DNA of 64,000 nucleotides from the NCBI GenBank assembly GCA_964383365.1, contig CAYLHF010000013.1:1-64000 (forward strand), given 5' to 3'. Below the pieces are notes generated by a model. The model searched no databases and had not been told where the DNA came from. It was given only the letters and a program-made list of their open reading frames with translations. Shown piece after piece: positions 33,011 through 45,035 of the stretch. Source of the DNA: CAYLHF01 sp964383365. Lineage in GTDB: Bacteria > Bacteroidota > Rhodothermia > Rhodothermales > UBA10348. The translations under genes were made by a program, and so were the position numbers. Position 1 is the first letter of the stretch; each line of letters opens with the position of its first letter.

Positions 33011-33832
33011 ATGACAATAGTGGGTACCCGTTCTCTTTTCCATCGGTGCAATATATGCGAGCTTCTGGCAGGCTTGCTGTTTTTCCTCGCCCTGACGGGT
33101 GAGGCCTCAGCCCGGCAGTCCGGGACACCGACCCGAATCGTAGTACGCGCCGTAGCGAATGATGCGAAATTGATCGGATCCGGAGTAGGAGGAGCCCACA
33201 TCATCATAAAGAACTCGCTCACCGGCGATGTTCTGGCCGAAGGTGTACAGAAGGGAAGTACCGGGGACACGCAAAAAATTATCGTTCAACCCAGACCCAG
33301 ACACGGACAGATATTTGATACGGACGGTTCCGCTCAGTTCGAAACCACATTGAATCTAAGAGAACCGACCATGGTCGATATCACCGCATTTGGCCCCCTT
33401 GGCACTCCGGAATCCACCGTCAGCAGCACCAAAAAAATGCTACTGGTCCCCGGACGAAATATCGCCGGAGAGGGTGTTATCATTGAACTCAATGGATTCA
33501 CGGTAGAATGGTTGGGAGGAGATTTCCGCACAGACATTACTGCGACGTCACGAATACCTGTGGCGGTAAAGGTAACGATGCTATGCGGCTGTCCCACGAA
33601 ACCGGGCGGACTCTGGGACAGTGGAGACATCGACGTGATAGCAAGAATTACGCAGCGTCACCGACCTGTTCAGGAGGTCTCTCTCAACTATTCCGGATCT
33701 CCCAGTATTTACGAGGGCTCGCTCTCGGCTCCGACGTCCGGAAATTATATGATTGAAATTCTGGCAATGGATGACGCCCATGGAAATTACGGTCGCCTCC
33801 GGCGTAGTATTGCAGTGGTCAATCGTCCATAA
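33011..33832 (+). CDS. Exported protein of unknown function
   Basis: A 273-aa protein with a signal peptide (hydrophobic stretch LLAGLLFFLALTGEASA, cleavage near ASA/RQ). The rest is beta-rich, with Ig-like or transthyretin-like segments, such as AHIIIKNSLTGDVLAEG and YEGSLSAPTSGNYMIEILA. The single cysteine-rich spot is CGCP. I recognise no family. ATG 33011 gives the best signal peptide and leaves the upstream hairpin outside the gene. A start at 32921 would put the terminator inside the coding region. It is followed 9 nt later by an SDR gene. Confidence 0.7.
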   Translation: MTIVGTRSLFHRCNICELLAGLLFFLALTGEASARQSGTPTRIVVRAVANDAKLIGSGVGGAHIIIKNSLTGDVLAEGVQKGSTGDTQKIIVQPRPRHGQIFDTDGSAQFETTLNLREPTMVDITAFGPLGTPESTVSSTKKMLLVPGRNIAGEGVIIELNGFTVEWLGGDFRTDITATSRIPVAVKVTMLCGCPTKPGGLWDSGDIDVIARITQRHRPVQEVSLNYSGSPSIYEGSLSAPTSGNYMIEILAMDDAHGNYGRLRRSIAVVNRP

Positions 33833-33841
33833 TCCAGCCCG

Positions 33842-34645
33842 TTGAATCACTCATTGAAAAAAAAGATCGTCTGGATTACCGGTGCCTCATCGGGCATCGG
33901 TGAATCTCTCGCTCGTGAATGTGCCAGACTGGGGGCTACTGTCATCCTGTCCGCCAGACGTGCGGAGGTTTTGGAGATCGTCAGGAAGTCGTGTGACCGC
34001 CCGGGCGATCATATGACCCTCCCTCTCGATGTTACCGAGGAGCAAACCCACGCAATCGCTTTTGGGAAAATCATCGACCGGTATGGGTCTCTCGACATTC
34101 TGATAAATAACAGTGGTATCTCTCAGCGGTCTCGCGTCGCAGAAACGCCACTGGATATTGAACGTCGCATCATGGATGTGAACTACTTTGGCGTTCTGTC
34201 TCTGACGAAGACGGTCCTCCATCACATGATCGAGAGGGACCGGGGCAGAATCGTCGTCGTCTCCAGCGTGATGGGGAAAGTCAGTACACCCGGTCATGCC
34301 ACGTATGCAGCGTCAAAACATGCGCTGCACGGATATTTCGAAGGACTCCGGGCTGAACTGGACGGTACAGGCGTCGGTGTGACGATGATATGCCCCGGGT
34401 ATGTCCGGACGAACATCAGTCATCATGCACTCATGGCAGACGGTGTCGAACACGGAAAAATGGATGCCATTCATGAAAAGGCGATGGCACCCGAGATCTG
34501 CTCAAGGCGTATCGCGAAGGCAATAATGCGCGGCAAACCAGAGGCCCATATCGGTGGTATTGAGACGCGTGCTATCTTACTCAACAGACTGTTCCCGGGG
34601 CTCTATAGATTCCTTCTCCCGCGCGTATACCGGGAGAGTGAATAA
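33842..34645 (+). CDS. Short-chain dehydrogenase (DHRS7B-like)
   Basis: A 267-aa SDR with TGASSGIG (13-20), NNSG (89-92) in place of NNAG, and YAASK with Tyr155 and Lys159. A long C-terminal tail (after 225) carries a RAILLNRLFPGLYRFLLPRV segment that could be amphipathic or membrane-associated, as in DHRS7B and similar enzymes. The start is TTG 33842. It is separated from the exported protein gene by 9 nt. The substrate is unknown. Confidence 0.88.
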   Translation: MNHSLKKKIVWITGASSGIGESLARECARLGATVILSARRAEVLEIVRKSCDRPGDHMTLPLDVTEEQTHAIAFGKIIDRYGSLDILINNSGISQRSRVAETPLDIERRIMDVNYFGVLSLTKTVLHHMIERDRGRIVVVSSVMGKVSTPGHATYAASKHALHGYFEGLRAELDGTGVGVTMICPGYVRTNISHHALMADGVEHGKMDAIHEKAMAPEICSRRIAKAIMRGKPEAHIGGIETRAILLNRLFPGLYRFLLPRVYRESE

Positions 34646-34749
34646 CGCATCCCCCGGTGCAAACCTTTTTGTTATCGTCGCGGTCTACTTCATACGGACA
34701 GGCCGGGGACCGGCCTCCGGAAAAGTGAGTCAGTACCATCAGTCCATAG

Positions 34750-35880
34750 ATGCCGATCATGAAAACGTTTTTGAGATACAGTTCAGGTCTTCTCCTGTTA
34801 ATGCTGACGATATCCAGTGCAGCGGCTCAGCACACGACCCGAACCTTCGCTGCTGAACCGGGTGGCATATTACGTCTGGATGTTGAGACGGGTGGCACGA
34901 TAGCGGTATTTGGCTCACAAAAAAATGAGATAACGGTTGATCTTCGTATCGGCGGTCGTGACGGTGATGACGTTCTCGTTGACTTCGACGACTCCGGAAA
35001 TGGCCTTTATCTTACCGTTGAGTTCGACCATTCACATTCCCGTGCAGACGTCGATATCGAGATAACGGTTCCAACGAGATTCGACCTGGATTTCGAATCG
35101 AGCGGTGGTGACCTTCACGTAGTCCAGCTCGAGGGAATGATCGAAGGACGCTCCATGGGTGGAGATCTGGAGTTCGAAGAAATCAAAGGGGAGATCAAGT
35201 TTACAACGATGGGAGGAGACATCGATATTAGAAAATCCACGCTGGATGGCTCCGTTCAAACCATGGGTGGAGACATCACACTGACCGATGTCTCGGGCAG
35301 CGTCTCAGGGTCAACGATGGGTGGTGAAGTCACGTATGAAAATGCAGACAGCAGTCCGGCCACGGAGGAAATACAGATCGAATCGATGGGAGGAGACATC
35401 GAGGTCGAGGCCGCTGCCGCGGGTGCGGACTTGCATACCATGGGCGGCGATATTTCGGTCGGATCGGCCCGAGATCACGTAAAGGCAGTGACCATGGGTG
35501 GTGAAATCGATATACAGGAGATCGATGGATGGATCGAAGCCAACACGATGGGAGGAGATGTCGAGATTCGAATGGTCGGGGATGCGTCCGAGGGAGACCG
35601 TCATGTCGAAATCGAATCGATGGGGGGAGACATCGAGTTAACCGTTCCGGCGGACCTGTCCATGAAACTGGATCTCGAAATCAAGGTAACCAGGAATGCT
35701 GACGGTGCTGACTTTGAAATCGACAGTGATTTCAATATTGGAGTTGAGAGAACGAAGACCGATGCCGGAAAGCGTCGCCATCGGGACTATCGTATCTATT
35801 CAAAATCATCCGTCAATGGCGGAAAAAACCGAATTAAGATCAGCACGACAAACGGTAACATCTATCTCATTAAAGGATGA
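34750..35880 (+). CDS. DUF4097 family exported beta-repeat protein with nine MGG[DE] units
   Basis: A 376-aa protein with a signal peptide (LLLLMLTISSAAAQ, cleavage after AAA) and a DUF4097-type beta-strand fold that forms a solenoid. Nine short repeats with the core (S/T)MGG(D/E) occur from residue 135, spaced about 16-25 aa apart, each followed by a beta strand (for example IDI, ITL, VTY, IEV). The C-terminus has a basic KSSVNGGKNRIKIST segment. The cellular role is unknown; related proteins are often called adhesins but function has not been shown. ATG 34759 is a second possible start. No partner is coupled to it. Confidence 0.85.
   Translation: MPIMKTFLRYSSGLLLLMLTISSAAAQHTTRTFAAEPGGILRLDVETGGTIAVFGSQKNEITVDLRIGGRDGDDVLVDFDDSGNGLYLTVEFDHSHSRADVDIEITVPTRFDLDFESSGGDLHVVQLEGMIEGRSMGGDLEFEEIKGEIKFTTMGGDIDIRKSTLDGSVQTMGGDITLTDVSGSVSGSTMGGEVTYENADSSPATEEIQIESMGGDIEVEAAAAGADLHTMGGDISVGSARDHVKAVTMGGEIDIQEIDGWIEANTMGGDVEIRMVGDASEGDRHVEIESMGGDIELTVPADLSMKLDLEIKVTRNADGADFEIDSDFNIGVERTKTDAGKRRHRDYRIYSKSSVNGGKNRIKISTTNGNIYLIKG
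35152..35631 (+). repeat. Nine DNA/protein repeats of (S/T)MGG(D/E)
   Basis: ATGGG(T/A/G)GG(A/T)GA-type sequence recurs nine times in phase with the reading frame, from 35152 to 35631. The spacing of 45-75 nt varies and the intervening strand sequences differ, which marks a protein repeat and not a slipped microsatellite. Confidence 0.85.
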
Positions 35881-35887
35881 TGACTCC

Positions 35888-36388
35888 TCAGTCCGAGAAT
35901 CCGAAATGGACGACCTTCCGTCCGTTTTCTTCGGATTCTCGGAGTAGATGCATTCCCATTTTCTCCATGATCCTGACCGAACCGGCGTTTTCGGCATAAG
36001 ACATGGACTCTATCCGCTCCAGATGATAGCGATCAAGACCGAGCCTCAGAACTGCTATCGCGGCTTCTGATCCGTATCCTCCGCCCCAGAATTCCCGGCT
36101 GTATCTCCAACCGAAGTCGATAACCCCGGAATCGGTCTCCTCGAATCCACAGAATCCCATAAACCGGCGGGTCTCCATGTGTTCAACGGCGAACCGGATC
36201 CATCCCCTCTCTTCATAGAGATTCATCATCCGGTGGACGAAGTCGGTCGCATACGCCAGGGAACGGGGCTTTCCGTCTCCAATATATCGCATGACTTCCG
36301 GATCAGCGGACAATGCTGCATACGGTGCTATGTCCGCTTCGGTCCAGGTTCGAACAAGTAATCGGGCAGTCTGAAGTCGTAGTGACAT
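35888..36388 (-). CDS. GNAT-family N-acetyltransferase (RimJ/RimL-like)
   Basis: A 166-aa acetyltransferase. It begins SLRLQTARLLVRTWTEADI, typical of the RimJ/RimL branch, with EFWGGGYGSEAAIAV as the acetyl-CoA P-loop-like motif and YAENAGSVRIMEKMGM as the usual C-terminal helix. ATG 36388 fits this start; 36397 would add 3 residues. The target is unknown: it may be an amino acid, a toxin or an N-terminus. It converges with the DUF4097 gene (7-nt gap) and lies after the S46 peptidase gene. Confidence 0.88.
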   Translation of the reverse strand: MSLRLQTARLLVRTWTEADIAPYAALSADPEVMRYIGDGKPRSLAYATDFVHRMMNLYEERGWIRFAVEHMETRRFMGFCGFEETDSGVIDFGWRYSREFWGGGYGSEAAIAVLRLGLDRYHLERIESMSYAENAGSVRIMEKMGMHLLRESEENGRKVVHFGFSD

Positions 36389-36420
36389 ACCCACCACCTC
36401 GTCTGGTATGATTGCGCGTC

Positions 36421-38613
36421 TCAGTTCTCTGAAAGGGCGTCTGCTTCCGCTTCGGTCTCGAACAATTCCCCCGTGGTGATCTCAAGAACGATTCGATCGG
36501 CATCATAGACCTTGTCCAACGTCTCTTTTACCGCCCGCATGTCCACCATCACGTTTCTACCCCGTTCCGGGAGATAAATATAATCTCGGGACAATCCCTC
36601 GATATTGCGATCAAAGTTGAGTCCAACGATTTCAAGATCACGCGTCACGGCCGGAGAGCCGGAATTCCCTCCGATCGTATCCGATGTGGATACGAAATTG
36701 AGCGGGGTTGACAGATCCAGATCCGGTGGCGGTGTGGCCAGGCGATCCGGGAGTATCCAGTCGGGATTTCCTCCATATGAGTAATAGTGATCCAGCATTC
36801 CGAAAAGCGTCGTATAGGGCGGTGCCAGTGTTCCATTATACCGGTAACCCTTCACGATTCCATCGGTAAACCGAGGTGAAAAAGTAGCATCTGGAGGAAC
36901 CGAAACGCCGTATACGGCGAAGCGTGCGCGTCCCACTTTCCCCTGCAGCTCTCTCTCTGTTTTCAGGAGATCACCATACTGGCTTGAGAAGCGTTCGTAT
37001 CGATCGTGAAAGAGACCAGCAAACTGGACGCCAACATCGGTGGCCAGGGCCTCCGGATGTTCGAGTAGCATGGCTGTCGCGTCTTCGTCAGCGAGCGCTG
37101 ACGTGCGCATGAGCTCCTCAGCCTTTCCCTCGGGGCCGGCTGCGCCAAACATCGAGGATTGGAGCATTGCATCGCTCTGGAAATAAAGCGCGAAATCGTT
37201 CATCCGGGCTCGTAACAGACTTTCTTCGAGGTCTTTCGGGCGATCCTTGATTGAAAGGATACGTTCGCGAAGTTCGGACACCCTGGCCGTATCCGACGCG
37301 ATAACATTCAGATACCTCCGGACCAGGATCGCCCGCCTCATCAACGCAGATTCGTACCTCGCGCTTTCGATCAGACGAAATGCCCCGTACTCATCACCAA
37401 CGTCCAGTTTCTTGTTTTCCACTGTGTCTATTTGTTGGAATACGTCCCCGAAGGAATCCGCGAGATCGGGATCATCGGCAAGTGCATCCCGGAATTGTTT
37501 CTCCGCATCCGCCCGTCGTGCGATCAGAACGGGGTCATTCAGAGCGTCGGCCCGCCCCGAATACGCTTTCCGAGAATTGGAGATGGAGAACATGGTATTC
37601 CTGAGATCCATTGCTTCGCCACGCTCTGGATCTGCCGCGTAAAATTCGTGGTAGACGCCCAGCCTGTCGGTCAGCGTGCGTAGCGTATGATTGACCAGAA
37701 CGTCTCGAAAAAAAACGAGTTGGGAGACTGTTGCCTGTCTGCTGGTTGATCCGGGATTCCCGATCACGAAAACCAGATCACCTTCGTCTACGCCTCGTGC
37801 ACTCCAACCAAAATAATCAGGAGAGGAAATGGGTTCCCCGTCATCACCGTAAACCCGGAGAAAGGCGTAATCGAGGGCGTACCGTGGATACGTGAAATTA
37901 TCTCCATCTCCTCCGAAAAACCCAGCCTGCAGTTCGACGGCCATTACCAGACGGACATCCGAGTATCTTCTGAAGATATAGGCAGAGTACCTACCCCCGT
38001 TATAGAGTGGAATTATCTGAACATTGAGTCCTGGAACGTCCTTGTAAGCCAATTCGATCCGGCTTTTGGCGATGCTCCGTGCGACCATTCGGACCGAGTC
38101 GGTATTCACACGCTCGACAGTCCCGTCCTCTCGAAGAGCCTCTTCCATGCCCACCGAAACGGCTTCGTCTATCTCGTTCGTGATATCTTCTATGGCAACG
38201 AGTTGATCCGCGTAGTAGCCGGGAATACGACGCTCTTCCGCAAGGGTCGGAGCATAGAATCCGGTGTCGAGGAGATGCTCATCCTCTCGGCTTACCTGTG
38301 AAACACGGGCGCGAACGCAGTGGTGATTCGTAACAACCAGGCCGTGAGATGAGATAAATGAAGCAGAGCAGCCCGGAATTCTGAGAACACTCAGCCTAGC
38401 CCGCTCGAACCACGCGGCATCCGGTCTGAAATTATAGGTCTCTGCCAGATAATTAACGGGAGGATATTCGAATGTCCACATCTTCCCGTTATCATATTGA
38501 CCGGCTCTCGACTCAAGCGTCGTCGGCTGCGCAAAAAGCGCCCAGGGAACGATAAACAGACCAGTAATCAGGATCAGTGATCGTCTCTTCAATGCTGCTG
38601 GAAACGTCCTCAT
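36421..38613 (-). CDS. S46 family dipeptidyl-peptidase (DPP11-like)
   Basis: A 730-aa serine exopeptidase with a signal peptide (RSLILITGLFIVPWALFAQ). It belongs to the chymotrypsin-fold S46 family: the catalytic His is in TNHHCV (residues 95-100) and the Ser in TIGGNSGSPAV. These periplasmic enzymes release dipeptides from peptides for asaccharolytic growth. The residue 18 after the Ser is Arg (FDRN), matching Arg673 that gives DPP11 its Asp/Glu preference, whereas DPP7 has Gly there. ATG 38613 was chosen because it sets the signal peptide at the N-terminus. It is divergent from glnS. Confidence 0.93.
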   Translation of the reverse strand: MRTFPAALKRRSLILITGLFIVPWALFAQPTTLESRAGQYDNGKMWTFEYPPVNYLAETYNFRPDAAWFERARLSVLRIPGCSASFISSHGLVVTNHHCVRARVSQVSREDEHLLDTGFYAPTLAEERRIPGYYADQLVAIEDITNEIDEAVSVGMEEALREDGTVERVNTDSVRMVARSIAKSRIELAYKDVPGLNVQIIPLYNGGRYSAYIFRRYSDVRLVMAVELQAGFFGGDGDNFTYPRYALDYAFLRVYGDDGEPISSPDYFGWSARGVDEGDLVFVIGNPGSTSRQATVSQLVFFRDVLVNHTLRTLTDRLGVYHEFYAADPERGEAMDLRNTMFSISNSRKAYSGRADALNDPVLIARRADAEKQFRDALADDPDLADSFGDVFQQIDTVENKKLDVGDEYGAFRLIESARYESALMRRAILVRRYLNVIASDTARVSELRERILSIKDRPKDLEESLLRARMNDFALYFQSDAMLQSSMFGAAGPEGKAEELMRTSALADEDATAMLLEHPEALATDVGVQFAGLFHDRYERFSSQYGDLLKTERELQGKVGRARFAVYGVSVPPDATFSPRFTDGIVKGYRYNGTLAPPYTTLFGMLDHYYSYGGNPDWILPDRLATPPPDLDLSTPLNFVSTSDTIGGNSGSPAVTRDLEIVGLNFDRNIEGLSRDYIYLPERGRNVMVDMRAVKETLDKVYDADRIVLEITTGELFETEAEADALSEN

Positions 38614-38777
38614 ATCGAAATGGTGTTTTTGAAAACCAGAACAGAAATGCTCCCGTAGACATCGTACGCCTTGCAAAATCAGGGTTCCTAAAATACACTG
38701 TGTTACATACGATGCGTCGGATTCTTTTTGGCACCCGCGCGTTGACAGGGCCATTCCCTCTCTAATTACAGTCTTCA

Positions 38778-41150
<2,373 letters not shown>

Positions 41151-41188
41151 CTTCGGTGACTGATAGCCCTGACCCCGGACCCACTCGC

Positions 41189-42361
41189 CTATTTGAGCAA
41201 AGGGACGAGGGTGCCCGTACCAATTCTGACTGCTGTCCTGGTTACGAGATCATAGGAATACGTCGATCCTGAGTTTCCCACGACGGCGACTGTGCTCGAA
41301 TCGAGCCATCCAGTGAGTCGATTCAGCGGATCGTCGTACGCAGACGCATCAATGGCGGTCGCAAAAGATGCTCCAGCCTGGCGAAGCATAACGCGACCAT
41401 CTTCCGTCGTATACGCCAGAGAGCCGTCCGGCCCCCAGACGGGATCATATTCTGAGGACGATCTGGTTGCATTCATGAACACACTTTGTCCGGAAGCCAG
41501 ATCGAATACCGAGATAGCGCGATCTCCGGACGGTGTTCCAACATCAAAAGCGAGTTCTGAGCCGTCGTCGGACCAGGTCATATTCCTGGGACTGTACCGG
41601 TCTCCGGCCACTTTTTTGGCCTCGTTCGATCCGAATGTTGTTACGTATAACGTCGAATCCGGCTCATACGTACGGTTTTCCTTGACGAAAGCGAGTTCGC
41701 GAAGAATGTACGCCACGACCCGTCCGTCTGGCGACACCGTCACATGGTGCCACTTTCGAACATCTGTTTTCGATAATGTCTTGCATCCGGCAGTACTGAC
41801 CCGGTACAGATTATCGGCGTTTCGAACGAGCAATTCCGTCGATGTGGGCCATGCGACTATGGCCTTCGAAACCGAACACCCGATACGGGAAATTTCGCCA
41901 TCAGACACTCGAACCCTCTCCAGACTCCCGGCTCCCATCGCCGGTCGATCCCCGGTGTTGTCAGGCACAAAATATCCAAATGCGAAAGAAGTGCCGTCCG
42001 GTGACCAGGATCCAGAATACACCAACTCGGCGACCCCGTCATGAAGTAATTCCGATTTGCCGGTTTTCACATCAATCATTCTGAGAGAGGAGGTACGCCC
42101 ATTGACTGTGCCTATCGCGAGTCGGCTTCCGTCAGGAGAAAGTGAAGAGAGCGTCACCTCCCCTCCGATACCTGCATTAAATCCGATCGTAGAATTCACA
42201 TCCCGGATCCAGGTGGTCTCCGAATCAATCCATGCGAATGACGGGCCGGGGGTCGAGTTCAATGCGACAGGAGTATCGGGAGCAGTGACCGGAGCCGGTG
42301 GTGCACAACCACCAAAAATGATTCCGATAACCAGCATGCCCGGAATTAGACGAGTACACAT
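41189..42361 (-). CDS. Lipoprotein with TolB-like (PD40) beta-propeller repeats
   Basis: A 390-aa lipoprotein: ATG 42361 gives a signal peptide ending in the lipobox IIFGGC. The body has PD40-type blades repeating a SxDGxxxAF pattern (SPDGSRLAIG, SPDGTSFAFG, SPDGRVVAYI, SDDGSELAFD, GPDGSLAYTT), as in TolB and DPP-IV propellers. No peptidase triad is present, so it is probably a binding or scaffolding protein. It is divergent from the ABC permease gene across about 210 nt and converges on glnS. An upstream start (42571) would overlap the permease gene and hide the lipobox. Confidence 0.82.
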   Translation of the reverse strand: MCTRLIPGMLVIGIIFGGCAPPAPVTAPDTPVALNSTPGPSFAWIDSETTWIRDVNSTIGFNAGIGGEVTLSSLSPDGSRLAIGTVNGRTSSLRMIDVKTGKSELLHDGVAELVYSGSWSPDGTSFAFGYFVPDNTGDRPAMGAGSLERVRVSDGEISRIGCSVSKAIVAWPTSTELLVRNADNLYRVSTAGCKTLSKTDVRKWHHVTVSPDGRVVAYILRELAFVKENRTYEPDSTLYVTTFGSNEAKKVAGDRYSPRNMTWSDDGSELAFDVGTPSGDRAISVFDLASGQSVFMNATRSSSEYDPVWGPDGSLAYTTEDGRVMLRQAGASFATAIDASAYDDPLNRLTGWLDSSTVAVVGNSGSTYSYDLVTRTAVRIGTGTLVPLLK

Positions 42362-42569
42362 CGACGAAAAGCGTTCAGACAGGACGAGTCCATGTTTGCG
42401 ATGAAGGATCAAATCGACCGTGGACGGAGTGCTTGGAATAGAACGAATCACAGCGCAGAGCAGCTTCAGGATTATTGGTGTGGAGACCGGGGTGCGATGT
42501 TCTGTAACCAATACGTCCGAAATCCGTTTCATTGCGAAACAACTTCTACTTCCTGCGAACCACCGTCTC

Positions 42570-44975
42570 ATGATTAAGAACTATCTACTCGTCGCGCTAC
42601 GTCACTTGCAGCGGCGAAAGGGATACGCCGTTCTGAATATTGCGGGCATGTTCGTGGGAATGACGGCCTTCTTTCTAATCGCACTCTTTGTCCGCGATGA
42701 ACTCTCTTTCGATTCGTTCAACCATCAGGCGGACCGCATCTACCGACTGACGCTGGACGGAACGTCCAAGGATGGACCTGTGAATACCGCGTTCAGCGCG
42801 ACCAACTGGGCGCCGGTTCTGGAAAGTGATCTCCCGGAAGTGCAAAGGGCCGTTCGCATTAAACCACCGAATCAGATGTGGATGGTGGTTCATGATGAGA
42901 AAAAATTTTACGAGAAGGGATTCATTTTCGCAGACTCCACCGTGTTCGACGTTTTCGATTTTGAGTTCGTTCAGGGTCGTGATTCGGATGCACTGGCTGT
43001 ACCGTTTTCGGTCGTGATTTCCGAATCGATGGCGAAGAAATATTTCGGCTTCGAAGACCCCATCGGACAGCGACTGAAGCTCGATGCCCAATATGAATTC
43101 ACAGTCACGGGTGTCATGAGAGACATACCCCGAAACGCCCACTTCAAGGCCGATTTTCTTGCTTCTCTCTCGAGTCTCAGGGCACCGATCTACGGCGACA
43201 ATTACCTCGATCAGCCACTCGTTATTCAGATATATACATACCTGCTACTCGCTCCTGAAACCGACATTGCGGACGTATCAGGGAAAATTCAATCGTATTT
43301 TGAGCGCTCGGTGGGCGTACAACTTGCTTCGATTGGCGTATCCATTCGCCCCGTGTTACAACCGCTCAGATCGATTCATCTGGACTCGCATCTGGACAAC
43401 GAAATTGGTCCAAACGGGAGCCGGTCGGCTGTCCTGATACTGGTCGCAATCGCAGTGTTCATACTGCTTATCGCATGCATCAATTATATGAATCTTGCGA
43501 CGGCCCGGTCGACGACTCGATCCCGGGAAGTGGGCCTGCGAAAAGTCCTCGGTGCCGAACGTGCGCAGTTGATCCGGCAGTTTCTCGGGGAATCCGTGAT
43601 CCTGGCTGGTATCGCCGTTGTCCTGTCGATCGTGGGACTCGCGGCCGCACTCCCTGTTTTTAATAGCCTCACGGACAAGTCGCTCAGCATCCTCTCGGCC
43701 GGCATCCTTCCATCGGCGGCGTTTTTCGTTGGCGTCGTCCTGATTGCAGGCGTGGTCGCCGGTAGTTATCCCGCGTTCTTTCTATCAGGCTTTCGGCCTG
43801 CGAGCGTTCTCCAAGCATCATCAAGTGGATCTTCCGGATCAAAGGCACTTCGACATGGCCTCGTGGTCTTTCAATTCGCTGTTTCGATTGTGATGATCGC
43901 GGCAACCGCCGTTGTCTTCCGCCAACTTGAATTTCTACGTTCGAAGCACCTGGGATTCGACAAGGAAAACGTGTTGGTGATTCAACTCACTGACCCGATC
44001 CTCAGAAATCAATATCGAAATCTTCGCGCCCGGGTCGAGGCACTCCCGTCAGTAGAATCGGTTTCGGCGTCGAGTAGCGCTCCGGGGCAGGTCGTCCAGA
44101 ACTTTTTTCTTAGTCCCGAAGGCTCAAACCCGGAGGACCAGACGTTTCTTCAGTCGTTCTTCAGTGACTATGACCTGGCCGAGTCATTGCATCTCGAACT
44201 CATTGCAGGCCGCTTTCATTCGCGCGACTTTCCCGCGGACACGCTGGGCCGATTCGTCCTCAACGAGAGAGCCGTACAGACCATGGGCTTCTCATCTCCT
44301 GAGGATGCCATTGGAAGGCGACTCACAACCCAGGGACCGTTTGGCGGTCCGGTGATTGGCGTCGTGAAGGACTTTCATGCCGAGTCACTGCATCAGGCGA
44401 TCGAACCGGCTGCGATAACCATTGGCCCGGATCAGACCTTTCAGTACTTCTTCATTCGAACCCGATCCGACAGATCGCTCGAGGCTATTCAGGATGTCGG
44501 CTCCATATGGGAGACCATGTATCCGGACTATGTATTCCAGTATTCATTCCTGGATGAGGATGTCGATCGGTTGTATGCGGCGGATAAGCAGTTGGGCAAT
44601 CTGTTCGGGAGTTTCGCCTTTCTGACTATCACGATCGCCTGTCTCGGTTTGTTTGGTCTTGCGTCGTTCACCGCAGAACAGAGAACCCGGGAGATCGGAC
44701 TCCGGAAAGTACTTGGTTCGTCAATTGCCTCAATCATCGCTCTACTCATGCGTGATTTTGCCAAATACATCGTCGGGGCGTTCGTGATCGCGACTCCCAT
44801 CGCCTATTTCGGAATGAACCGATGGCTCGACACCTTTGAGTATCGGACTTCGTTCGGAGTCGGAACGCTCCTGGCAGTGGGCCTGCTGGCGTTGATCATT
44901 TCGATGGTTACCGTAATTTTTCAGTCGATTCGTGCAGCCACCGCAAACCCGATCGATTCGCTTCGCCATGAGTGA
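42570..44975 (+). CDS. ABC transporter permease, MacB/FtsX fold
   Basis: An 801-aa permease. Membrane helix 1 near residues 20-42 is followed by a large periplasmic MacB-type domain (about 45-275), three helices (280-430; FtsX core with ATARSTTRSREVGLRKVLGAERAQLI), a second periplasmic domain (about 450-680) and a last FtsX core with TAEQRTREIGLRKVLGSS and two helices. It begins with the family's IKNYLLVALRHLQRRKGYAVLNI. ATG 42570 fits that start. It is 60 nt before the ABC ATPase. Exported substrate unknown; peptides, lipids or toxins are all possible. Confidence 0.93.
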   Translation: MIKNYLLVALRHLQRRKGYAVLNIAGMFVGMTAFFLIALFVRDELSFDSFNHQADRIYRLTLDGTSKDGPVNTAFSATNWAPVLESDLPEVQRAVRIKPPNQMWMVVHDEKKFYEKGFIFADSTVFDVFDFEFVQGRDSDALAVPFSVVISESMAKKYFGFEDPIGQRLKLDAQYEFTVTGVMRDIPRNAHFKADFLASLSSLRAPIYGDNYLDQPLVIQIYTYLLLAPETDIADVSGKIQSYFERSVGVQLASIGVSIRPVLQPLRSIHLDSHLDNEIGPNGSRSAVLILVAIAVFILLIACINYMNLATARSTTRSREVGLRKVLGAERAQLIRQFLGESVILAGIAVVLSIVGLAAALPVFNSLTDKSLSILSAGILPSAAFFVGVVLIAGVVAGSYPAFFLSGFRPASVLQASSSGSSGSKALRHGLVVFQFAVSIVMIAATAVVFRQLEFLRSKHLGFDKENVLVIQLTDPILRNQYRNLRARVEALPSVESVSASSSAPGQVVQNFFLSPEGSNPEDQTFLQSFFSDYDLAESLHLELIAGRFHSRDFPADTLGRFVLNERAVQTMGFSSPEDAIGRRLTTQGPFGGPVIGVVKDFHAESLHQAIEPAAITIGPDQTFQYFFIRTRSDRSLEAIQDVGSIWETMYPDYVFQYSFLDEDVDRLYAADKQLGNLFGSFAFLTITIACLGLFGLASFTAEQRTREIGLRKVLGSSIASIIALLMRDFAKYIVGAFVIATPIAYFGMNRWLDTFEYRTSFGVGTLLAVGLLALIISMVTVIFQSIRAATANPIDSLRHE

Positions 44976-45035
44976 TTCGAACGCGGTAGGTACCACCGAT
45001 GGAAACGGCTCCAGACAATACTCTCGATTCACGCT

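Noticed and set aside
35152..35631. CRISPR-like spaced repeats
   Set aside because: The repeats are 12-15 nt, in phase with the reading frame, unevenly spaced and coding; they are protein turns. There are no cas genes in the window.
42362..42569. Sigma-54 promoter upstream of the FtsX permease operon
   Set aside because: I looked for TGG-N10-GC spacing matching the HlyD promoter and found no acceptable site, so shared control by the NtrC-type regulator is not supported here.
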